DNA of 64,000 bases from Thalassospira xianhensis MCCC 1A02616 (GTDB taxonomy: Bacteria > Pseudomonadota > Alphaproteobacteria > Rhodospirillales > Thalassospiraceae): positions 62,001-126,000 of the forward strand of contig NZ_JPWA01000007.1 of NCBI RefSeq assembly GCF_003326475.1, read 5' to 3'. Under the pieces are notes generated by a model. It was given only the letters and a program-made list of their open reading frames with translations, made no database searches and was not told the origin of the DNA. Position numbers and translations under genes: made by a program. Below are positions 45,249 through 54,324 of the stretch, in pieces. Positions within the stretch are counted from its first letter, which is position 1; each line of letters begins with the position of its first letter.

Positions 45249-46844
45249 GTGTCGGATACGATGCATCAAATGCACGGCGCCGGGGAGACCGGTGCCGTGC
45301 AGCCCGCTATTGAACTGCGCGGTATAGACAAGCGGTTCGGTGCGGTACACGCGAATAAATCAATCGATCTGAAAGTTGAAAAGGGTACGATTCACGGCAT
45401 CGTCGGGGAAAACGGTGCGGGGAAATCGACCCTGATGAGTATTCTGTATGGCTTTTATCAGGCTGATGCAGGCACCATCCATGTCGATGGCAGGCTTTGC
45501 GATATCAAGGGATCGGAAGACGCCATTGCGGTCGGGATCGGCATGGTCCATCAGCACTTCATGTTGGTTGAACCTTTCACGGTGCTTGAAAACGTTATTC
45601 TGGGTGTCGAGGGTGGGGCGATCCTGCGCGAGGGTGTAGACAAGGCCCGCGAGGAGCTCAGACGTCTGGAGCGTGAATATTCGCTCGACGTTAATCCCGA
45701 TGCCATTGTTGGTGATCTCTCTGTCGGCTTGCAGCAGCGCATTGAAATTCTGAAGGCCCTATATCGCGGGGCCGAAATCCTTATTCTTGACGAACCGACG
45801 GGTGTTTTGACCCCGCAGGAAGCCGACCATCTGTTCCGCATTCTTGAAACCCTGAAACAGCAGGGAAAAACCGTTGTTCTGATCACGCATAAACTGCGTG
45901 AGATCATGGCGGCAACGGACAATGTTTCCGTTATGCGCCAGGGCGAAATGGTGGCCCATCGCAAAACGGCAGAAACCAGCCCCGAAGAACTTTCCGAACT
46001 GATGGTTGGCCGCAAGGTGCTTTTGCGCCTTGAAAAGGGTGAAGCCGCACCGGCGGCGACGGTTCTTGAGGTCGATAATCTGTGCGTTGAAACATCGCAG
46101 GGTGTGCGCAAGGTCAAGAATGCCAGCTTTAGCGTGCGCGCCGGCGAGATCGTCGGCATTGCCGGGGTTTCCGGCAACGGGCAAAGTGAACTTCTTGAAG
46201 CGCTTGGCGGAATCCGAGCAGTAACCGAGGGACAGGTCCTGTTAAACGGGCTGGATGTGACACCCGGTCGCGGTGTTGATGCCGCCGAGCTGCGCAAACG
46301 TGGTGTCGCCCATGTGCCAGAAGATCGCCATCGTATGGCAATGGTGACGTCATTTTCGGCCAAAGAGGCCGCTATCCTAGGTTACGAGGATGACGCGACC
46401 TATCAGAAGGGCATTTTCCTGAACTGGCATGCGATTTCCGATGCGACCGAACATATGATGTCGGAATTCGACGTGCGGCCAAATGATCCTGATCTGAAAG
46501 CCGCCAATTTTTCCGGCGGCAACCAGCAGAAGCTGGTTCTGGCGCGTGAAATCATGCGTGATCCGGAACTTCTTCTGGTCGGTCAGCCAACGCGTGGGGT
46601 CGATATCGGTGCCATCGAATTCATTCACAAACGTATTGTTGCGATGCGCGATGCTGGCAAGGCCGTCCTGCTGGTATCCGTCGAACTGGACGAAATCATG
46701 TCTCTTGCCGACCGCATACTGGTGATGTGTGATGGTTCCATCATCGGTGAAGTTTCTGCTGCCGAAGCAAATGAACGGGTCCTTGGCCTGATGATGGCCG
46801 GGGTTGACCCCCATGAAGCCAAAGCCGCGGAGGGCAGTGCATGA
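45249..46844 (+). CDS. Nucleoside ABC transporter ATP-binding protein
   Basis: 531 residues with two ATPase halves, as in RbsA/NupO proteins. First half: Walker A GENGAGKST, signature LSVGLQQR, Walker B LILDEPTG. Second half: degenerate Walker A GVSGNGQSE, signature FSGGNQQK, Walker B LLLVGQPTRGVD. This asymmetry is normal in the family. GTG 45249 (MSDTMHQ) is likely; ATG 45261 is an alternative. Four-base overlap with the next gene. Confidence 0.95.
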   Translation: MSDTMHQMHGAGETGAVQPAIELRGIDKRFGAVHANKSIDLKVEKGTIHGIVGENGAGKSTLMSILYGFYQADAGTIHVDGRLCDIKGSEDAIAVGIGMVHQHFMLVEPFTVLENVILGVEGGAILREGVDKAREELRRLEREYSLDVNPDAIVGDLSVGLQQRIEILKALYRGAEILILDEPTGVLTPQEADHLFRILETLKQQGKTVVLITHKLREIMAATDNVSVMRQGEMVAHRKTAETSPEELSELMVGRKVLLRLEKGEAAPAATVLEVDNLCVETSQGVRKVKNASFSVRAGEIVGIAGVSGNGQSELLEALGGIRAVTEGQVLLNGLDVTPGRGVDAAELRKRGVAHVPEDRHRMAMVTSFSAKEAAILGYEDDATYQKGIFLNWHAISDATEHMMSEFDVRPNDPDLKAANFSGGNQQKLVLAREIMRDPELLLVGQPTRGVDIGAIEFIHKRIVAMRDAGKAVLLVSVELDEIMSLADRILVMCDGSIIGEVSAAEANERVLGLMMAGVDPHEAKAAEGSA

Positions 46845-47959
46845 GTGATACCGTTCAACTGCCGCGCTGGATTGATGTTGGCGCGTTGCCGCTGCTCAAC
46901 CTTCTGCTGGCTCTGATTGTTTCGGGGCTTGTGGTTCTGGCGATTGGCGAAAGTCCGACGCAAGTTGTTGAAATCCTGCTTTATGGCGCGTTCGGTTATG
47001 AAGAGGCGTGGGGTTATACACTTTATTACACCACCAACTTCATCTTTACCGGTCTGGCATTTGCCGTGGCATTCCATTGCGGTCTGTTTAATATCGGTGC
47101 CGAGGGGCAGGCCTATGTCGGGGGGCTTGGTGTTGTTCTGGCGGCCCTTTATCTTGATTTCCTGCCATTCCCGATCATGCTGATTGTTGCCATTCTCGCC
47201 GCGGCAGTTTTCGGTGCGGCTTGGGCTTATATACCGGCCTATTTACAGGCACGTCGCGGGTCGCATGTCGTGATCACCACGATCATGTTCAATTTCATTG
47301 CATCGTCGCTGATGGTTTATCTGCTTGTCAATGTTCTGCGTCCGCAGGGATCGATGACCCCGGAAAGCGAACAGATTGCCGAACATCTGCGTCTGCCGTT
47401 CATCCATGATATCGCGGCAGGCCTTGGTCTGGAGATGGCAAGCAGTCCGCTGAACCTGTCGTTCGTATACGCGCTTGTCTGCAGCGTTCTGGTGTGGCTG
47501 TTTATCTGGCATACAAGATGGGGCTATGCGATCCGCACGGTTGGGGCCAATGCTGTTGCCGCGACCTATGCCGGGATCGAACCAGGGCGTTATATCATCA
47601 TGGCGATGATGATTTCAGGCGCGCTTTCGGCCTTTATGGCACTTAACGAAGTGATGGGTGTTCAACACCGGTTGCTGATCGATTTTACAGCTGGTTACGG
47701 CTTTGTCGGGATCGCTGTAGCCCTGATGGGGCGTAATCATCCGTTTGGCATTTTCCTGGCGGCATTGCTGTTTGGGATGCTGTATCAGGGCGGGGCGGAG
47801 CTGAGCTTTGAAATTCCGACGATTTCGAATGACATGGTCGTGGTTATTCAGGGGCTTGTGATCCTGTTCACCGGCGCGATGGAACACATGTTCCGTCCGC
47901 GTGTGACCCGGATTTATACAGCGTGGCATTTGCGCCGTCGTGCGCAGGAGGCAGCATAA
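46841..47959 (+). CDS. Nucleoside ABC transporter permease 1
   Basis: 372 residues with eight to ten spans of the BPD-transp-2 type: FNIGAEGQAYVGGLG, RRGSHVVITTIMFNFIA and VGANAVAATYAGIEPGRY. It pairs with the next gene to form the channel. ATGA overlap with the ATPase gene, TAATG overlap with permease 2. Confidence 0.95.
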   Translation: MSDTVQLPRWIDVGALPLLNLLLALIVSGLVVLAIGESPTQVVEILLYGAFGYEEAWGYTLYYTTNFIFTGLAFAVAFHCGLFNIGAEGQAYVGGLGVVLAALYLDFLPFPIMLIVAILAAAVFGAAWAYIPAYLQARRGSHVVITTIMFNFIASSLMVYLLVNVLRPQGSMTPESEQIAEHLRLPFIHDIAAGLGLEMASSPLNLSFVYALVCSVLVWLFIWHTRWGYAIRTVGANAVAATYAGIEPGRYIIMAMMISGALSAFMALNEVMGVQHRLLIDFTAGYGFVGIAVALMGRNHPFGIFLAALLFGMLYQGGAELSFEIPTISNDMVVVIQGLVILFTGAMEHMFRPRVTRIYTAWHLRRRAQEAA

Positions 47960-48930
47960 TGGATAATTTTGAATTGGTTATCCTGCTTCTGGATGCGACG
48001 CTTCGGACATCGACCCCGCTTATTCTTGCCGCACTGGCCGGGATGTTTTCGGAGCGATCCGGCACGATTAACCTTGCACTTGAAGGCATGATGCTGGGCG
48101 GAGCGTTTTCAGCCGCAGCTGTCGCTTATTATGTTGGAAATCCATGGATCGGGTTGCTAGCAGCAATCGGAACCACGATCTGCCTTTCGCTTTTGCATGG
48201 TTTTGCCTGCATCACGCATAAGGGCAATCAGGTCGTATCGGGGATGGCAATCAATATTCTAATGTCGGGTCTGACGGCATTGGTCGGGATTGCGCTGTTT
48301 GCGCAGGGCGGCAAGACGCCATCGCTTGATCATGGATCGCGGTTCCAGCCGATCACCTTGCCCGGTGCGGATGCCGTTGCCGATGTCCCGGTTTTGGGAT
48401 CGATATATTCGGAGTTACTTAGCGGTCATAACATTCTTGTTTATGTTGCGTTTCTGGCAGTTCCGGCGGCTTGGTGGGTGATGTATCGCACACGTTTCGG
48501 CCTACGTCTGCGGGCGGTTGGTGAGAATCCCGGCGCGGTTGATACAGCTGGTATTGGTGTTGTCGCCATGCGTTACCGTGCGGTGATGTGCAGTGGTGTT
48601 CTTGTCGGCATGTCTGGTGCGTATCTTTCGACCGCGCAGGGGGCGTCCTTCCTTCAGGATATGACGGCGGGCAAGGGCTATATCGCACTAGCCGCGATGG
48701 TGTTTGGTAAGTGGCGGCCTTTCCCGGCATTGTTTGCCTGTTTGCTGTTTGGGTTCCTTGATGCTGCGGCAACCCGCATGCAGGGTGTTATCCTGCCGGG
48801 GATCGGCGAGGTGCCGGTGCAACTGGTGCAGGCATTGCCCTATGTTTTGACGGTGGTCCTGCTGGCGGGCTTTATTGGCCGTGCCACGCCGCCAAAATCG
48901 CTTGGTCGTCCGTATGTGAAGGAACGCTGA
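47959..48930 (+). CDS. Nucleoside ABC transporter permease 2
   Basis: 323 residues from ATG 47959 (MDNFELV), with AGGAGG eight bases before. Spans with FSERSGTINLALEGMMLGGAF, HKGNQVVSGMAINILM and RLRAVGENPGAVDTAGI are typical of the second permease of BMP-linked ABC systems. The stop codon lies inside a very long inverted repeat. Confidence 0.95.
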   Translation: MDNFELVILLLDATLRTSTPLILAALAGMFSERSGTINLALEGMMLGGAFSAAAVAYYVGNPWIGLLAAIGTTICLSLLHGFACITHKGNQVVSGMAINILMSGLTALVGIALFAQGGKTPSLDHGSRFQPITLPGADAVADVPVLGSIYSELLSGHNILVYVAFLAVPAAWWVMYRTRFGLRLRAVGENPGAVDTAGIGVVAMRYRAVMCSGVLVGMSGAYLSTAQGASFLQDMTAGKGYIALAAMVFGKWRPFPALFACLLFGFLDAAATRMQGVILPGIGEVPVQLVQALPYVLTVVLLAGFIGRATPPKSLGRPYVKER

Positions 48931-48951
48931 TCGCGTCGCGATCAGCGTTCC
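48921..48951 (+). other. 31-bp near-perfect palindrome at the end of permease 2
   Basis: Fifteen-base arms (GGAACGCTGATCGCG and its exact complement) flank a single T at 48936. It covers the permease stop codon and is not followed by a T-run. In RNA it makes a very stable hairpin that could protect the upstream message or lower read-through before the second binding-protein gene. Confidence 0.8.
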
Positions 48952-48981
48952 TATCAGGCATATCTGGCAAACGAGGCTGTG

Positions 48982-49992
48982 ATGAATTGCAAACAGGTCT
49001 TTTCCATCATTGCCGTTCTGGCTGTTTCGCTGCCCGTCACGGTTTTTGCCGTGCGGGCTTCCGAAATTGCGCCAGCAGTTGTCTATTCGACCGGTGGAAA
49101 GTTTGACGGTTCGTTCAATCAGTCAGCATTTGAGGGCGCAGACCGTTTCAAACAGGAAACCGGTATTGACTATCGCGAGTTCGAATTGCGCAATGACACG
49201 CAAAGCGAACAGGCGATCCGGAATTTTGCCCGCGAGGGACGGGACCCGATTATTGTGATCGGGTTTCAGCAGGCGACGTCACTTGCCAAAGTTGCGCCGG
49301 AATTTCCCGATACCCGTTTTGCAATCGTCGATATGGTTGTTGATCAGCCCAATGTGCAGTCGGTGGTGTTCCGTGAACATGAAGGCACTTATCTTGTCGG
49401 GATGTTGGCGGCCATGGCGTCGGACACAGGGACTATTGGCGTCGTCGGCGGCATGGACATTCCGTTGATCCGTCGAATGACATGCGGCTATGCCCTTGGC
49501 GCGTTGCAGGCGGTTTCCGGCATCAAGGTGCTGGAAAACATGACGGGAACAACCGGTGCGGCGTGGAACGATCCGGCCCGTGGTGCTGAACTGGCGACCA
49601 CGCAGATCGGTCTGGGTGCGGATGTTGTTTTGCAACTGGCCGGCGGTACAGGAATTGGCGTTTTGCAGGCAGCTGCGGATGCCGGAAAGCTTGGAATTGG
49701 ATCGGACGCAAACCAGAACGGATTGCATCCGGGATCGGTTCTGACATCAATGGTCAAGCATGTCGATGTCGCCGTGTTCGATGCATTCGAGGCGGCGCGC
49801 AATGGGGGCTGGAAGCCCGGTATTCGCAGTCTTGGCCTTGCCGAAGGCGGGATTGACTGGGCATTTGACGATTTTAACAGAGACCTGATCACGCCTGCGA
49901 TGAAGGATGCGGCCGATGCGGCGCGCAACGACATCATCGACGGCAGGATTACGGTTCACGACTATATGCAGGATGGAACCTGCCCGCGATAA
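48982..49992 (+). CDS. BMP-family nucleoside-binding protein, copy 2
   Basis: 336 residues from ATG 48982 (GAGG just upstream; GTG 48979 also in frame). Signal peptide (QVFSIIAVLAVSLPVTVFA) and the same fold as copy 1, with identical blocks such as VDMVVD, NVQSVVF, GGMDIPLIR and TGTTGAAWNDP. Both keep the cysteine pair (MTCGYA, GTCPR). Probably a tandem-type duplication within the operon that widened the range of nucleosides bound. Confidence 0.92.
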   Translation: MNCKQVFSIIAVLAVSLPVTVFAVRASEIAPAVVYSTGGKFDGSFNQSAFEGADRFKQETGIDYREFELRNDTQSEQAIRNFAREGRDPIIVIGFQQATSLAKVAPEFPDTRFAIVDMVVDQPNVQSVVFREHEGTYLVGMLAAMASDTGTIGVVGGMDIPLIRRMTCGYALGALQAVSGIKVLENMTGTTGAAWNDPARGAELATTQIGLGADVVLQLAGGTGIGVLQAAADAGKLGIGSDANQNGLHPGSVLTSMVKHVDVAVFDAFEAARNGGWKPGIRSLGLAEGGIDWAFDDFNRDLITPAMKDAADAARNDIIDGRITVHDYMQDGTCPR

Positions 49993-50019
49993 GCGGCAGG
50001 AAAAACAGGATTAAGACAC

Positions 50020-50439
50020 ATGACATCGCAAACTGTAACCGACGCTCCGCGCGATTTGATTGATGCGGCACTTGCCGCGCGTGACAAAGCATATGCGCCA
50101 TATTCGAAATTCCACGTTGGCGCAGCCCTTCGGACGGAGCGCGGACAGATCATTGCCGGATGCAATGTTGAAAATGCGGCCTATCCCGAAGGTGTGTGTG
50201 CCGAGGCCGGGGCAATTTCGGCCATGGTTCTGGCGGGTGAAACCAAGTTTGATGAAATCGTTGTTGTAGGGCTGGGGGATGTTGCCTGTACACCATGTGG
50301 TGGTTGTCGTCAGAAAATCCGGGAATTCACCGGATCGGATGCGACGATTTATATCATCAATGATGCGGGCAAAACGCTTCTGAGCCTGACCCGTGAAGAA
50401 CTTATTCCCCATTCCTTCGGGCCGGAGAATCTGAAATGA
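50020..50439 (+). CDS. cdd: Cytidine deaminase
   Basis: 139 residues, the small tetrameric type. Deaminates cytidine and deoxycytidine to uridine forms. Zinc ligands Cys60, Cys93 and Cys96 and catalytic Glu62 are seen in GVCAEAGA and TPCGGCRQ; NVENAAYPEG binds the ribose. It lies 27 bp after the second binding protein and overlaps the next gene by 4 bp. Confidence 0.95.
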   Translation: MTSQTVTDAPRDLIDAALAARDKAYAPYSKFHVGAALRTERGQIIAGCNVENAAYPEGVCAEAGAISAMVLAGETKFDEIVVVGLGDVACTPCGGCRQKIREFTGSDATIYIINDAGKTLLSLTREELIPHSFGPENLK

Positions 50440-51242
50440 GCAACGTCAAAGCCGCATTGGACATCATTGCAACCAAAGCCCCGGGTTTTAAGGCCGAGGT
50501 CGCGCTTGTTCTTGGCAGTGGGTTGGGAGGCGTTATTGACGCGGTCAGTGACGCCATCAGGATTTCCTATGCCGAGCTACCGGGCTTTCCCAAGCCGACG
50601 GTGGTGGGCCATGGCGGGCAGTTGGTACTTGGCCGGATTGGCGGTGTTTCCGTCGCAGTTATGCAGGGGCGGGCGCATTATTATGAACACGGTCGTTCGG
50701 ATTTGATGAACGAGCCGCTTGAGACATTGCGTGAATTGGGTGCAGACCGGCTTATCCTGACCAATGCGGCAGGCTCGCTTATCCCCGAGGCATCACCGGG
50801 CAACCTGATGCTGATTACCGATCATATCAGCCTGTTCGGTCCCAATCCGTTGATCGGTTATCATGGCAACGATCGTTTTGTCGGGATGGATGTGCCTTAT
50901 GACCCGGAAATCGGATCGGGTCTGAAAAATACCGCAGCAGAGCTTGGTATTGATTTGTTTGAAGGGACTTATTGCTGGTGCACCGGACCGAGCTTTGAAA
51001 CACCGGCCGAAATTCGCGCGCTTAAGGTTCTGGGGGCGGATGCGGTCGGGATGTCGACCGTGCCGGAAAACATTCTTGCTCGTCGTCTGGGATTCCGGGT
51101 GGCGGCAGTTTCAAATATTACCAATCTGGCCGCGGGCATGAGCCCGACCGCCCTTAGCCATGAACAGACGCTTGAAATGGCGAAAGAAGGATCTGCCAAT
51201 CTGATCAAGATCCTGCTGCGTTATTTCTCAAGTGATGCATGA
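50436..51242 (+). CDS. Purine nucleoside phosphorylase
   Basis: 268 residues, the trimeric PNP/MTAP type. Motifs: LVLGSGLGG, MQGRAHYYEHG, LTNAAGSL, GTYCWCTGPSFETPAEIRALKVLGADAVGMSTVPE and NITNLAAGMS. It splits purine nucleosides with phosphate into base and ribose-1-phosphate. Placed between cdd and deoA in the uptake operon. Confidence 0.94.
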   Translation: MSNVKAALDIIATKAPGFKAEVALVLGSGLGGVIDAVSDAIRISYAELPGFPKPTVVGHGGQLVLGRIGGVSVAVMQGRAHYYEHGRSDLMNEPLETLRELGADRLILTNAAGSLIPEASPGNLMLITDHISLFGPNPLIGYHGNDRFVGMDVPYDPEIGSGLKNTAAELGIDLFEGTYCWCTGPSFETPAEIRALKVLGADAVGMSTVPENILARRLGFRVAAVSNITNLAAGMSPTALSHEQTLEMAKEGSANLIKILLRYFSSDA

Positions 51243-51300
51243 ATCTGTTTTGATCGGGTTTGGAAACGTAATTCAATAATAAGCGTGCAGGAGACAGCAC

Positions 51301-52641
51301 ATGCTGCCGCAGGAAATCATTCGCCGCAAACGTGAGGGCGAAGTACTGACAGATGCCGAAATCGCGTTTTTCGTAAATGGCATTGCCGATGAAAGCATCA
51401 GCGAGGGGCAGGTTGCAGCCCTTGCCATGGCGGTTTTCTTTAATGGCATGACCATGGATGAGCGCGCTGCCCTTACGCGCAATATGCGTGATTCCGGAAC
51501 CGTACTTGATTGGAAGGCGCTTGGCCTTGAAGGCCCAGTTGTCGACAAACATTCCACAGGTGGCGTTGGCGACAAGGTTAGTCTTATGCTGGGGCCGATT
51601 GTTGGTGCGTGCGGCGCATTTGTTCCGATGATTTCGGGACGGGGCCTTGGTCATACGGGGGGGACACTGGACAAGTTTGATTCCATTCCGGGCTATCGTA
51701 CCGCACCGACCTTAGACGAATTTGCCAAGGTCACACGTGAAGTCGGCTGCGCCATCATCGGGCAGACCGCCGATCTTGCGCCGGCAGACAAGCGTTTCTA
51801 TGGCATCCGCGATGTTACTGCGACGGTTGAAAGCATTCCGTTGATCACGGCGTCGATCCTGTCGAAAAAACTGGCGGCGGGTCTGGATGCGCTGGTGATG
51901 GATGTCAAATTCGGGTCGGGTGCGTTCATGAATGAATATGATCGGGCGCGCGAACTGGCCGAGAGCATTACCGAAGTCGCAACCCGCAATGGCGTGCCGA
52001 CCACAGCGCTTCTGACCGATATGGAACAGGTTCTGGGCGATACGGTTGGCAACGCGCTTGAAATGCACGAAGCGGTTGATTTCCTGACCGGTAAGCATCA
52101 GGAACAGCGGGTTTATGATGTCACAATGGCGTTGGCAGCCGAAATGCTGTCATTGACCGGTGTCGCAACCGATGTCGCGGATGGTTTGCAGAAAGCAAGC
52201 GACGCCCTGACATCAGGCAAGGCAGCCGAAGTCTTTGGCAAAATGGTATCGGCCCTTGGCGGTCCGGTGGATTTTATCGAAAATACTTCGGACCATCTCG
52301 AGGTGGCGCCTATGATCAAGCCGATCAGCGCGGCAAAGACGGGGCGGGTTGTATCGATGGATGCGCGCAAGGTCGGTCTGGCGCTGGTTGCGTTGAAAGG
52401 TGGCCGGACGCGTGCCGACCAGAAAATCGACTTTGCTGTCGGATTTACCGATTTCATCAAGGTCGGGCAGGCGGTTTCGGCAGAAACGCCGCTTTGTATC
52501 GCCCATATCCGCGATCAGGCGCAGCTTGAAGAGGCAACGGCACTACTGCGCGAGGCAATCGTCATTGGCGATGGCGAGGTCGCCAGAACCGGTTCTGCCG
52601 CCGTAGTCCGCGAACGGATCGTTGCCCGCACCAAAGGGTGA
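51301..52641 (+). CDS. deoA: Thymidine phosphorylase
   Basis: 446 residues. Splits thymidine or deoxyuridine to base and deoxyribose-1-phosphate. Seen: [19 protein letters not shown] (phosphate site), [20 protein letters not shown] and VKFGSGAFM. Last gene of the operon, 58 bp after the PNP gene, with a strong terminator after it. Confidence 0.96.
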   Translation: MLPQEIIRRKREGEVLTDAEIAFFVNGIADESISEGQVAALAMAVFFNGMTMDERAALTRNMRDSGTVLDWKALGLEGPVVDKHSTGGVGDKVSLMLGPIVGACGAFVPMISGRGLGHTGGTLDKFDSIPGYRTAPTLDEFAKVTREVGCAIIGQTADLAPADKRFYGIRDVTATVESIPLITASILSKKLAAGLDALVMDVKFGSGAFMNEYDRARELAESITEVATRNGVPTTALLTDMEQVLGDTVGNALEMHEAVDFLTGKHQEQRVYDVTMALAAEMLSLTGVATDVADGLQKASDALTSGKAAEVFGKMVSALGGPVDFIENTSDHLEVAPMIKPISAAKTGRVVSMDARKVGLALVALKGGRTRADQKIDFAVGFTDFIKVGQAVSAETPLCIAHIRDQAQLEEATALLREAIVIGDGEVARTGSAAVVRERIVARTKG

Positions 52642-52661
52642 TCAGGCAACTGAGAAATGCA

Positions 52662-52695
52662 AAAGGCCGGGCAGGGTGACTGTCCGGCCTTTTTT
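52662..52695. terminator. Bidirectional terminator after deoA
   Basis: GGCCGGGCAG and CTGTCCGGCC pair over 10 bp with one G-T around GGTGA, with six Ts after it on the plus strand and AAAA before it. It also serves the convergent GMC gene. Confidence 0.9.
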
Positions 52696-52710
52696 GTTTG
52701 GTTTTTGACG

Positions 52711-54315
52711 CTAGTCTCGTGCGCTTTCCATGATCATTGCGGCGGCCTTTTCCGCGATCATGATGGTCGGTGAATTGGTATTGCCCGATGTGATGGTGGG
52801 CATGATCGAGGCATCTGCAATCCGAAGCCCGTCAAGCCCGCGCAGCCGCAATTGCGGGTCGACCACCGATGCCGGGTCCGTACCCATGCGGCATGTGCCG
52901 ACGGGGTGAAAAATTGTTGTGCCGATATTGCCTGCGGCTTTGACCAGATCATCCTCGGTCTCATATGACGGGCCGGGTTTAAATTCTTCGGGCCGGTACG
53001 GGGCAAGGGCGGGCTGATTGGCAATTTTGCGGGTTAAACGGATAGAATCGGCAGCAACCTTTTTATCGGCATCCGCGCTCAGATAATTGGGCGCGATGGC
53101 CGGTTGGTTGCGGAAATCGGGCGATTTCAAATGGATGCTGCCGCGACTTTGAGGACGCAGGTTACAGACGCTTGCCGTAAAGGCCGGGAAGGGGTGGACA
53201 GGATCACCGAACTTTTCAAGCGACAACGGCTGAACATGATACTGCAGGTTCGCCGTTTCGAATGACGCATCCGATTTGGTGAAGATGCCAAGCTGGCTTG
53301 GTGCCATCGACATCGGTCCTGATTGATTGAACAGGTACTCCAGCGCGATCCCGGCCTTGCCGACAAGGCTGCTGGCCTGTTCATTCAGGGTGCGGATGCC
53401 CGTGACCTTGAAGGCGCAGCGCAATTGAAGGTGATCTTGCAGGTTTTCACCGACCTGCGTGCTTTCATGGATGGTTTGGATGCCATGTTTTTGCAGGACA
53501 TCGCCCCGACCAATGCCCGACAGTTCCAGAATATGGGGTGACCCGACGGCACCCGCCGACAAAACGATTTCACGGCGTGCGGTGACGGTTTCAATCTGGC
53601 CATCACGGTCATATTCAACGCCCGTGACACGACCGTTTTCAATGATCAGACGCCGGACCTGCGCATGTGTACGCAGTTCCAGGTTTTTACGCGACAGGGC
53701 AGGTTTCAGAAATGCCTTTGAGGTATTCCAGCGAATGCCACGTTTCTGGTTGACGGCAAAATAGCTGGAACCTTCGTTGTTGCCACGGTTGAAGTCCGCG
53801 ACCTTCGGGATGCCAGCCTGTTCGGCGGCGTCCTGAAACGCATCAAGGATTTCCCAGCGCACACGCGCCTGTTCAACACGCCATTCGCCGCCTGATCCGT
53901 GCATGTCATCGGAACCGAGATAGTAATCCTCGGATTTTTTGAAATGCGGCAACACATCGTCCCAGCCCCAGCCATCGCATCCCGATTGACGCCATTGATC
54001 ATAATCAGCGGCCTGGCCACGCATGTAAATCATGCCGTTGATCGACGAACACCCGCCCAGAACCTTGCCACGGGGATACCCTAATGACCTGCCGTTCAGA
54101 CCTTCTTCGGCTTCGGTTTTAAAGCACCAGTCGACATTCGGATTGCCGATGCAATAAAGATAGCCGACCGGAATATGAATCCATGGATTGGTGTCTTTGC
54201 CACCGGCCTCCAGCAGGAGGACGGTGGCGTTTTCAATTTCAGATAGCCGGTTTGCAAGGGTGCAGCCCGCCGATCCTGCTCCGACAATGATATAGTCGAA
54301 TTGTTGCGTGATCAT
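52711..54315 (-). CDS. GMC-family FAD-dependent oxidoreductase
   Basis: 534 residues. FAD-binding GAGSAGCTLANRLSE at 12-26, GMC signatures (GKVLGGCSSINGMIYMRG; GAVGSPHILELSGIG) and C-terminal HPVGTCRMGTD and GNTNSPTIMIAEKAA. Resembles choline dehydrogenase and alkanol (AlkJ-like) dehydrogenases, which oxidise alcohols and pass electrons to quinone. AGGGA lies before ATG 54315. It follows livM by 9 bp at the end of the liv operon, so its substrate is likely what the transporter brings in. Confidence 0.9.
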   Translation of the reverse strand: MITQQFDYIIVGAGSAGCTLANRLSEIENATVLLLEAGGKDTNPWIHIPVGYLYCIGNPNVDWCFKTEAEEGLNGRSLGYPRGKVLGGCSSINGMIYMRGQAADYDQWRQSGCDGWGWDDVLPHFKKSEDYYLGSDDMHGSGGEWRVEQARVRWEILDAFQDAAEQAGIPKVADFNRGNNEGSSYFAVNQKRGIRWNTSKAFLKPALSRKNLELRTHAQVRRLIIENGRVTGVEYDRDGQIETVTARREIVLSAGAVGSPHILELSGIGRGDVLQKHGIQTIHESTQVGENLQDHLQLRCAFKVTGIRTLNEQASSLVGKAGIALEYLFNQSGPMSMAPSQLGIFTKSDASFETANLQYHVQPLSLEKFGDPVHPFPAFTASVCNLRPQSRGSIHLKSPDFRNQPAIAPNYLSADADKKVAADSIRLTRKIANQPALAPYRPEEFKPGPSYETEDDLVKAAGNIGTTIFHPVGTCRMGTDPASVVDPQLRLRGLDGLRIADASIMPTITSGNTNSPTIMIAEKAAAMIMESARD

Positions 54316-54324
54316 GCTGCTTCC

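Noticed and set aside
45249-46844. Loss of Walker A in the second half of the nucleoside ABC ATPase
   Set aside because: A degenerate second Walker A is normal in RbsA/NupO-type double ATPases.
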